Origin: Aquibacillus rhizosphaerae
GTDB taxonomy: Bacteria > Bacillota > Bacilli > Bacillales > Amphibacillaceae
Reading direction: 5' to 3'
Length of the DNA: 64,000 nucleotides
NCBI RefSeq assembly: GCF_030282825.1
Contig: NZ_JASTZU010000063.1
Location: forward strand, 248,001-312,000
Shown: positions 35,963 to 44,500 of the stretch, piece after piece
Layout of the letters: the number at the start of each line of letters is the position of its first letter
Position numbering within the stretch: position 1 is the stretch's first letter
Notes under the pieces: model-generated
The model's input: the letters and a program-made list of their open reading frames with translations, nothing else
What the model was told of the DNA's origin: nothing
Databases searched by the model: none
Position numbers and translations under genes: made by a program

Positions 35963-36374
35963 CGTCATAAGCAACGAACAAGTATAAGTCTTCGCAAGAG
36001 ATCGTGAAAAGATGACTTTTTCTAAGACATTGGGAATGGGTCGAGTAGAAAAGCACAATTAGATAAAGCTATCGGACATAAACTTTCCAACGAGATTGTT
36101 TTATGCACCTATTCTTGGGGGGCCATTAAAACAAATGTTGCTGAAAAAGGTATGAATATTTGTCAATTCAAGTCTGATGGTAATGTTCGTACAAAGGTGC
36201 TATACCATATTCAGAACGTTAACAATTATCACCGAAGGCTTAAAGGTTGCAACGTTTTAATGGAGTTGCAACTAAATATCTGAACAATTACCTGGCTTGG
36301 TTCAAAGTGTTAGAATCCATTCAACATCAAAGGAATTCTGTTACTATGAATGACTTGATAATTAGAGGTGGTTT
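35963..36374 (+). pseudogene. IS1595-family transposase remnant
   Basis: Broken frames translate to VFARDREKMTFSKTLG, then AQLDKAIGHKLSNEIVLC, FKSDGNVRTK, IQNVNNYHRRLKG and finally RFNGVATKYLNNYLAWFK, the C-terminal hallmark of IS1595 transposases. There is at least one stop and two frameshifts, and the catalytic Asp after LC is Tyr (CTYSW). The N-terminal half is missing. Further on, 36520-36627 reads like another small decayed frame. Confidence 0.75.
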
Positions 36375-36665
36375 AATACAAAATATGGAAATATATGATA
36401 CACTTAGGTTATCTAGATTCAGATATAAACGTAATTTTTTGTTCACTACGAGGCAAGTTAGTGAAAAAATAGGGATTTAATGAATAATTCATTAAAAGGG
36501 AGAGAACTGATAAAGGCTTAAGAAGATTATATATCAGAAATACTGTCTTGGACTCCTGAATTACTTGTTCTTCCTTTTAAGGTTCTAAATGGGTTGTTCA
36601 AAGGTTTTTCTTTGGACTTATTGCAATAATATTTCAAATATAATTAAATAGACTTAGGTAGGTGG

Positions 36666-37670
36666 TTTAAAATCCAACAATTAAATAATATAAAAAAAGT
36701 TTTAATAATATTTGTTACCATACCGATTCTTCTATTTGGATGTTCCAACAGTGAAGAATCAGGAAAACTTTCCGAAATAGGTTATAAAACACCAGTTACT
36801 TTTACTAGTAACGGACAAGAATTTACTATAATACCCTTCTATCAAGAATATTTAAATTATATAGAAGGAGCAAAGGAACAAACAACTAATTTAAAAGCGT
36901 TATATCAGCAGACGGTTAAACAACCATTCTTAGTAAGTGGATTCGGTGAAGAATTCAATGATTGGGAAATAGAAGATTGGACACTTAGCACACCCATGTC
37001 TATCGATAAGTTAGAAGAATCGGTTCAACTTTTAATTGAAAATCAAAGCAGTATCAATATCTTAATTAAAGAAGCATTGAAGGAATCATCTGAAAAACTT
37101 CCAGGTGGAAAAAAGTCTATATATATAATTCCCGCAAATCCCACTAACACTTCTACAATGAAGTTTCTAAATGGGGTAACAGGTGTAACATGGGAGAAAG
37201 ATGTCATTCTAATCCAAATCGAACCATCTTTACTTAAGGATGAATATTTAAAGTATTGCCTTGCTCATGAATATCACCATTCTGTATATATGGAGAACAC
37301 AGAACTGGCTTATACTACCACGTTATTACACGATGTTATCCTTGAGGGTAAAGCAGATACATTTGCGGAAAATTTATATCAGGACATAACTATCCCTTGG
37401 CACCAATTTTCTAGTATTAAAATGGAAGAAAACACATGGGAGTTTCTTAAAGAAAATGCAGATTCAACAGGCTTAGCTACCAAGGAAGTTTTATTATATG
37501 GAAGCAAAATCAAAGATATACCAGATAGAGCAAACTACACAATAGGGAAAGAAATCATGGAAGAGTTTTTAGATGAAAACCCAAACATTCCTATTGAGGA
37601 ATGGACGAATATGCCAGCCAATGAAATTCTTCTTGAAAGTAAATACGAAGAATCCTTCGAAGGAAAGTAA
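36666..37670 (+). CDS. DUF2268-like predicted Zn-protease lipoprotein, start codon unclear
   Basis: The frame reads KIQQLNNIKKVLIIFVTIPILLFGCSN (shown in part: KIQQLNNIKK ... LLFGC), a lipoprotein signal with Cys near residue 26. A C-terminal domain has the zinc motif AHEYHHS (HExxH form) and downstream Glu in LEGKADTFAENLY, typical of DUF2268. No ATG, GTG or TTG lies in frame between the stop at 36645 and the signal; the positions after AGGTAGGTGG hold TTT (36666) and ATC (36672). The first ATG, 36996, would cut off the signal. Either a rare start is used or the start has mutated. Confidence 0.65.
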   Translation, partial: FKIQQLNNIKKVLIIFVTIPILLFGCSNSEESGKLSEIGYKTPVTFTSNGQEFTIIPFYQEYLNYIEGAKEQTTNLKALYQQTVKQPFLVSGFGEEFNDWEIEDWTLSTPMSIDKLEESVQLLIENQSSINILIKEALKESSEKLPGGKKSIYIIPANPTNTSTMKFLNGVTGVTWEKDVILIQIEPSLLKDEYLKYCLAHEYHHSVYMENTELAYTTTLLHDVILEGKADTFAENLYQDITIPWHQFSSIKMEENTWEFLKENADSTGLATKEVLLYGSKIKDIPDRANYTIGKEIMEEFLDENPNIPIEEWTNMPANEILLESKYEESFEGK

Positions 37671-37813
37671 TTATAAAATTTTATGGAAGACAACTATGTG
37701 AGGACATAAACTTAAACTAAAGTAGCCATAGTTTAATAATCCAATAAAATGCAAAAGCAAAACTTCCAATTTTATGGTAAATTTTAAAATCAAACTTTAA
37801 CAGAGCCAAAAAG

Positions 37814-38683
37814 TTAATAGTTCCTGTAGTTTTGGTTTAAATATGTAGAAGGGGATATGCCGGTAACTTTTTTAAATACCCTACTAAAATAAAATGGGTT
37901 AGAGAAACCTAGATAACTACTTACCTCAGAAACGTTTAATGTATCTTCTTTAAAAAGTCTTATAGCTTTTTCAATTAATAATTCATTTTGAAATTGGGTA
38001 ATAGTCTTGCCAGTCTGTTCTCGAAATAAGCTTGATAAATAAGCGTAGTTCATTCCTATTGCTTTTGAGATATCCTGTCCTGAAAGCTTGTTTTTAGAAG
38101 AATTCCTACATAATTCAATTACTTTTCCTACAATCCGATGCGTTTTTTTATCTTTATTTTCATCATGTTTATTCCTATACAAATCAACAAATAATTCATA
38201 AGTCATAACAGATAAACTTAATGGACGTATTGGACTTGGTGTATCATAACGATCTAACAGTTTTGCTAATAGGATTTCCACATACTCAGGCTGAAACACT
38301 TTCCCAACTTTAGGCAAAGTCAGTTGTTTATCATAGGTATCTTCTAAAATCATGGAGGCCTGTTGAAAGGAAGAGTACTCACTATTACTTTCTTGCTGTG
38401 GAGCGTCATAAAAATGTATATAATACCATTCTGTTCCTGGGGTATAATGTTTTTCACCCCAATGAGGGATGCCTTTTCTGAGAAAAAGATATGTTCCTTG
38501 TTTAATATGGTACTCTATGCCCGATTCAATCACGTGAATGGAACCTTGTTTGACATAGACAAAAACGTTTATTTTGTCCATATTTCGTTCTGGGTGGCGC
38601 ATTATTCCCTCTTTATCAGACATAAACCCTACCTCTCTAACCAACGGCAGGTTATAAGCGTTTATACTAACTTGATTCATCAT
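37814..38683 (-). CDS. AraC-family transcriptional regulator (cupin plus HTH)
   Basis: 289 residues. An N-terminal cupin-like sugar-sensing domain (about 25-100, HPERNMDKINVFVYV...IPHWGE) is followed by two AraC helix-turn-helix motifs, GQDISKAIGMNYAYLSSLFR and NVSEVSSYLGFSNPFYFSRVFK, ending GISPSTYLNQ. GGAGG is 4 nt from ATG 38683 and 7 nt from a second ATG at 38680. Divergent from the GH127 gene, so it probably activates it in response to an arabinose or rhamnogalacturonan signal. Confidence 0.88.
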   Translation of the reverse strand: MMNQVSINAYNLPLVREVGFMSDKEGIMRHPERNMDKINVFVYVKQGSIHVIESGIEYHIKQGTYLFLRKGIPHWGEKHYTPGTEWYYIHFYDAPQQESNSEYSSFQQASMILEDTYDKQLTLPKVGKVFQPEYVEILLAKLLDRYDTPSPIRPLSLSVMTYELFVDLYRNKHDENKDKKTHRIVGKVIELCRNSSKNKLSGQDISKAIGMNYAYLSSLFREQTGKTITQFQNELLIEKAIRLFKEDTLNVSEVSSYLGFSNPFYFSRVFKKVTGISPSTYLNQNYRNY

Positions 38684-38824
38684 CTAACCTCCAGTAAATA
38701 TTAATATAAGTATATCATTATTTATCCAAAAAAAAGATATGTTTTCTATTGAAATGTGAATTCCCTTTCTACTATTATCCATTCATAATAAGGGTATTAC
38801 ATAAAAAGGTTAAAGGAGAATCTC

Positions 38825-41107
38825 ATGTTGAAAAATGTTAATCTTTCAGATGGAATCTTTAAAAAGTCACAAGAAAAAGGAAAAGAGTATCTTTTATATC
38901 TAGATATTGATCGCCTAATAGCACCATGCTACGAATCTACTTCGCAAAAGCCTCGTAAACCTAGGTATGGTGGTTGGGAATCTATGGGGATTGCTGGACA
39001 TTCAATTGGACATTGGTTATCTGCAGCTGCAACCATGTATGCAGTTACGGGTGACGAGAAGTTAAAAGACAAACTTGACTATGCTGTGGATGAGTTAGCA
39101 ATTGTTCAAGACTATGATCCGAGTGGGTATGTAAGCGGTTTTCCTCGCGCTTGTTATGATGAAGTGTTTACTGGAGAGTTTAGAGTAGATAACTTTAGTT
39201 TAGGAGGGTCTTGGGTACCTTGGTATAGTCTTCATAAAATATTTGCGGGCTTGATTGATGCTTACCAAATTGCTGGAAATAATAAAGCATTAGACGTAGT
39301 AACTAAATTATCGAATTGGGCTTATCTTGGTCTTTCAAAATTAACAGATGAACAATTTCAACGTATGCTTGTTTGTGAGCATGGTGGAATGAATGAAGCG
39401 ATGGCAGATATGTACTTAATTACTGGGGAAGAAAAGTACCTGGTTCTCGCGAAACGTTTTTGTCATCAAGCAATTTTAGAACCTCTAGCAAATCATGTTG
39501 ATGATTTAGAGGGAAAACATGCGAATACTCAAATCCCTAAAGTAATAGGTGCCGCTAAGTTATATGATATTACAGGTGAACAAAAATACCGTGATATGGC
39601 TGAGTTTTTCTGGAGCCAAGTGACAAATTACCGATCTTATGTAATGGGTGGAAATAGTATCGGTGAGCACTTTGGTCCTGGAAATGCAGAAGAGTTAGGA
39701 ATTTTAACAACTGAAACATGTAACACATACAATATGTTAAAGCTAACCGAGTACTTATTTGCATGGACACACAAAGCTTCGTTGATGGACTACTACGAAA
39801 AAGGGCTCTATAATCATATTCTTGCTTCACAAGACCCTGATTCAGGAATGAAGACGTATTTTGTTTCTACTCAACCTGGTCATTTTAAGGTATATTGCTC
39901 ACCAGACGACTCTTTCTGGTGTTGTACAGGAACAGGAATGGAAAATCCTGCTCGCTATACTCGAAATATTTATTATCGGACAGAAGATGATTTATATGTG
40001 AATTTATTTATTGCTTCTGACATTACTTTAGAAGATAAAGAAATCCAATTGATTCAAAACACGACGTTTCCTGAATCAGACAGTACTGAACTTGTGTTTA
40101 AGGAAGCAAACGGGACTACACTTAATCTTCATGTAAGGGTTCCTTATTGGATATCAGGTCCTGTAACTGCTACCGTAAATGGAGTGGAAGTTTTTTCAAA
40201 AATAGAAAATGGATATTTAACAATAAATAGAAAATGGACTGCGGGTGATCGAGTGCAAGTGGGATTGCCAATGCAACTACATACATATATAGCGAAAGAT
40301 GATCACAAAAAACAAGCAATTATGTATGGCCCTGTTGTTCTGGCTGGGGCTTTAGGAAAAGAAAACTTTCCTGAAACGGATATATTAGCAGATCATCAAG
40401 AGTTAAATAATCACGAGTTAATCGATGTTCCTGTATTAGTAACCAATGAGCAAGATATAAACCAATGGGTTAAGCCAGTTGCAGATAAAGTCTTAACATT
40501 TGAAACAAAGGCGGTTGGTCAGCCAGGAAATGTTAAGGTTACATTAATTCCGTTTTATGAACTTCATCATCAGCGTTACTCATTGTATTGGAAAATAATG
40601 AATGAAACAGAATTTAGTACCTTTGTAGATGAAGAGAAACAGCTACAAAATCGGAGAAGAAAGATTACGGTAGATGAAGTTACCCCAAGTGAACAACAAC
40701 CTGAAGTTGATCATGATATCCAATCACATAACTCAAACTCAGGCTATTTGAATGTTGTGCATAAAGGTTGGCGTGATAGTCGTGATGAAGGGTATTTTAG
40801 TTATAAAATGTCTGTTCAGCAAGATAGACCAATGTATTTGTTGGTAACATACTATGGAAGTGATGCTAGATTACATGTAGACGGAAAATCATATGATCGT
40901 GACTTTGACATTCTAATAGATGATCAAATAATTGCTAATCAACAACTACAAGCGAACAAGCCTGGAGAATTATTTGATATTTGTTATGAAATTCCAACTA
41001 GTGTAACAAAAGGTAAAGACAAGGTAGAAGTAAAATTCACCTCTAAACAAGGCAAGGCTGCTGGTGGTGTGTATGGTTTAAGAATAATTAATGAGCGTGA
41101 AGAATAG
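38825..41107 (+). CDS. GH127 beta-L-arabinofuranosidase-like glycoside hydrolase
   Basis: 760 residues, cytosolic (no signal peptide). The (alpha/alpha)6 barrel of GH127 (former DUF1680) spans about 1-380, then beta domains (NLHVRVPYW; VVLAGALG) and a C-terminal DUF6805-like part. Active-site zinc residues are visible: Glu and Cys in TTETCNTYNM (near 297 and 299) and the Cys pair in SFWCCTGTG (near 366-367), one of which is the nucleophile in the founding enzyme. It removes beta-L-arabinofuranose from side chains taken up as oligosaccharides. AAAGGAG precedes the ATG. Confidence 0.88.
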   Translation: MLKNVNLSDGIFKKSQEKGKEYLLYLDIDRLIAPCYESTSQKPRKPRYGGWESMGIAGHSIGHWLSAAATMYAVTGDEKLKDKLDYAVDELAIVQDYDPSGYVSGFPRACYDEVFTGEFRVDNFSLGGSWVPWYSLHKIFAGLIDAYQIAGNNKALDVVTKLSNWAYLGLSKLTDEQFQRMLVCEHGGMNEAMADMYLITGEEKYLVLAKRFCHQAILEPLANHVDDLEGKHANTQIPKVIGAAKLYDITGEQKYRDMAEFFWSQVTNYRSYVMGGNSIGEHFGPGNAEELGILTTETCNTYNMLKLTEYLFAWTHKASLMDYYEKGLYNHILASQDPDSGMKTYFVSTQPGHFKVYCSPDDSFWCCTGTGMENPARYTRNIYYRTEDDLYVNLFIASDITLEDKEIQLIQNTTFPESDSTELVFKEANGTTLNLHVRVPYWISGPVTATVNGVEVFSKIENGYLTINRKWTAGDRVQVGLPMQLHTYIAKDDHKKQAIMYGPVVLAGALGKENFPETDILADHQELNNHELIDVPVLVTNEQDINQWVKPVADKVLTFETKAVGQPGNVKVTLIPFYELHHQRYSLYWKIMNETEFSTFVDEEKQLQNRRRKITVDEVTPSEQQPEVDHDIQSHNSNSGYLNVVHKGWRDSRDEGYFSYKMSVQQDRPMYLLVTYYGSDARLHVDGKSYDRDFDILIDDQIIANQQLQANKPGELFDICYEIPTSVTKGKDKVEVKFTSKQGKAAGGVYGLRIINEREE

Positions 41108-41130
41108 TAAAAAGTCTAATCAAATAATAG

Positions 41131-41172
41131 AAAGCCTAATGCTAAAAAAGCATTAGGCTTTTTGCTTTTTTT
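41131..41172 (+). terminator. terminator of GH127 gene
   Basis: AAAGCCTAATGC / GCATTAGGCTTT, loop 7 nt, then T-rich tract. Confidence 0.9.
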
Positions 41173-41354
41173 GAATACTAATTAGTATTAATTGTGAAAT
41201 TTATTAAGGTAAGAAGGAAGTACTAGCTTCGACAAAAAGTGTTGAAATGTAACGTGTATAAAGACATAGAGAGTCGAAACTCACTCTGTTTTATAAACAA
41301 ACACAACGGTTTTAACTAGGTATAAAAGAAATTCTTTATGCTAACATACAGAAT

Positions 41355-41368
41355 TGTAAGCGCTTTAT
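41355..41368 (+). promoter_or_regulatory. cre-like site (CcpA)
   Basis: TGTAAGCGCTTTAT matches the catabolite-responsive element at 12 of 14 positions. Catabolite repression of the surface enzyme gene is predicted. It stands in the 360-bp leader region. Confidence 0.65.
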
Positions 41369-41441
41369 TTTTAGGTTTTAAAAAAGGAGGTGCGAATTTT
41401 TTATATCCGTAAAGAGTGAAATATAACAAAACCTAAAAATA
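41366..41441 (+). other. leader hairpin enclosing an orphan Shine-Dalgarno
   Basis: TATTTTTAGGTTTT (41366-41379) is the exact complement of AAAACCTAAAAATA (41428-41441). The 48-nt loop holds AAAAAGGAGGTG with no start codon at usual spacing. Purpose unknown; may be a regulatory leader. Confidence 0.5.
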
Positions 41442-41532
41442 GCATTTAAAAAATGAAAAATTGTACTCATACTTCATGAAGTAATTTACATATTTGAAAA
41501 ATTCGTAAAGAAGATTGGGGAGGATTGGGCAA

Positions 41533-44500
41533 ATGGTAACTGAATCCAAACGTTTTTTTATACTTTTTCTTAGTGTATTATTGGTGGCTACAAACATTCC
41601 GTTTATGACAATTAATGTTCATGCGGAAGATACACTTACAGAGAAGTACTTTGATTTTGGTACAAAGGATAGTAGTGTAGCGGATAACCATTTACAAGTA
41701 TCACCGGAGACCGAATATAGCGAGGAATTGGGGTATGGTTTTGTAGATACACAAAACGTGACTGCAACTAGCCATGAGGGTTCAGATAAGTTAAAAACTG
41801 ACTTTGTGTCCTATTCAGGTACTTCATTTCAAGTGGATTTACCAAATGCGGATTATGTAGTCTCAGTAGTTGTAGGTGACTCAAATGCAACTACAAACGT
41901 TGGAGTGAAAGCTGAAACAATCCAGAAAATCCAAGACACATCTTTAAGCGCTGGGGAGTTTGTAAATCGCGATTTTGAAATTGCGCTTATTGATGGACAG
42001 TTAACGATTGAGTTAACTGGGACAAGTTCAAAAATTAATGCGATCTCCATATCAGAGATGCCGTCCCGTTCTGCTGGTGCTGATCCTACCGTTTATGTGG
42101 CTAGTGATTCAACAGCACAAACATACGATCCTTATTGGAAACCACAGGCGGGTTGGGGACAAATGTTAGAACGTTTCTTCAATGAAGAGGTGACCGTTGA
42201 CAACCAAGCAATTGGAGGACGTAGTTCAAAAACGTTCTTTACTGAAGGGCGTTTAGACAATATTTTACGAGAGATAAATCCGGATGACTATTTATTAATT
42301 CAATTTGGACATAATGATGCAACAGTGAGTGTGCCTGAGCGATACACATCTGTGGAGGATTATAAAGAATACCTAGAAACGTATGTGGAAGGTGTCCGTC
42401 AGCGCGGTGGGAATCCAATACTAGTTACGCCTGTTGGAAGACGTAGCTTTAATCCAAACACAGGTGAATTTAATGTAAGCTTTCCTGAGTATAAAAAGGG
42501 AATGGAAGAAGTGGCAGAAGATTTAGATGTCTTGCTAGTGGATTTAAATACACTTAGTCGAGAGTATTACAATGAAGTTGGACCAGAAGAAACACGCTCC
42601 ATATTTTTACATGTAGATGCAAATGTATATGAAGCTTATCCGGATGGAAAAGCAGATGATACACATTTCCAAGAGTATGGTGCCATTCAAATTGCTAGGT
42701 TACTTTCTAGTGGTATAAAAGAATTGGAAACCCCACTTGCAAGTTATGTGTCAGATATTGAAACTCCCGATTCGGTTCCAGGTCAACCAGCAGGTATTAC
42801 TGTATCCGGTGTAAGTAATGCAGGAGCAGTTTTATCATGGAATGCAGTAGACAATACTGATATTTACCGAATTTATCGTAAACTAGCGGATGAAACAGAC
42901 TACCAATTGGTTAGTTCTTCTACATCACCACAGCTAAGTATGACAGGGATGGAAGAAGGTAAAACCTATGATGTTGTTGTAACTGCAGTTAATGGAAAAG
43001 GTGAATCTGAGCAGTCAGCTGTTGCAAGTATTACAACAAAAGAAGCAATGTATAAATACGACTTTGGCCCTGAAGGTTCTACTGTTGCTGAAGGGTACAC
43101 AGATGTAAATCCATCGGTACTATATACAAAAGAGAGAGGGTATGGATTGGCTAGTAATGAAGGGGTAATTGTCCGTGATCGTGGTGGGGATAATGTGCTA
43201 CGTGATTGGATTGGTTATTTCTCTGTAGGCTGGGACTTCAATGTGGACGTACCGAATGGTTTGTATGCAGTTAAAGTTTATGTAGCAGACTTTCTCGGTA
43301 GTGCACGTACAGACCTTACCATTGAAGACCAAGGTTATGGTGCAGTAAATGCCCCTAGTAAAGGTTCTACGGAAAAAGTTATACCAGAAGTAGCGGTTAC
43401 AGATGGACAAATGAATTTTCGCTTCGGAGGATCTACAGGTATTGCTAATGGTGTTGAATTGACTCCAATTTTACTAGCGCCGTCTAATTTAACTTTAGAT
43501 AATCAATCCTTTGAAACTAGTAATGTATCAGCAACGATTTCATGGGATGAAGCTGACGGTGGAGATTCATATAAAATCTATCGGCAAATAAAAGGGTCTG
43601 ATAAAACAGAACAGATAGGTACAACTTCGGATACTACTTATACAGATACATTTGTATCTGTTGGACTAGAGTACGAATATTCAGTAACAACGATGGATAA
43701 TATCGGTACAGAAACAGTTCCTTCTGTTCCATTAACGGTTAAGATGATTGATGACGAGCAGTCTGTACCAGATGCTCCTGAAAATCTAACGCTTGGTGCA
43801 GTGAATAAAAACGATCTTACACTTAACTGGAATGAGACAGAGACAGCTATCTCTTACAATATTTATAGAGCGGAGAAACAAGATGGTGAATACAAACTCG
43901 TAGGACAAGCTACGGAGACAAGTTTTACTGATACAACGGTGCTTACAACAATTCCGTATTTCTATAAAGTTGCCGCAGTAAATGCTGGTGGGGTCTCTGA
44001 AAAATCAGATGCTTTAGAAACACCAGCAGACACAGTATTGCAAAAACAAATGGAAGATCTTGACCGAGCACCTATAGCAGTGAAAACAAGTGAAGGTGTA
44101 CTTGTTAGCTGGAGAATGCTAGGTACAGATCCAGGAGATATTGGATTCAATATTTATAGAGATGGACAGCTTCTAAACGAAGATCCAATTTCTGATCGCA
44201 CAAACTATGTGGATGAAACAGGTACAGTGGATGCTGTATATGAGATTCATCCGGTAATTAATGGTGAAGAACGAAATGAGCGTAATATTACAGAAGTGTT
44301 AGAAAACAATTATTTGGATATACCTTTGAACAAACCAGAGGCTGGCCAAACGCCACTCGGTGATCCATATACGTATCGTGCAAATGATGCAAGTGTTGGT
44401 GATTTAGATGGTGATGGCGAGTATGAACTTATTGTGAAATGGGATCCATCAAACTCCAGGGATTCATCACAATCTGGCTATACAGGAAATGTCTATATAG

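Noticed and set aside
36520-36627. Frame reading EDYISEILSWTPELLVLPFK
   Set aside because: No start codon or SD after the preceding stop; probably a gene fragment, not listed as a gene.
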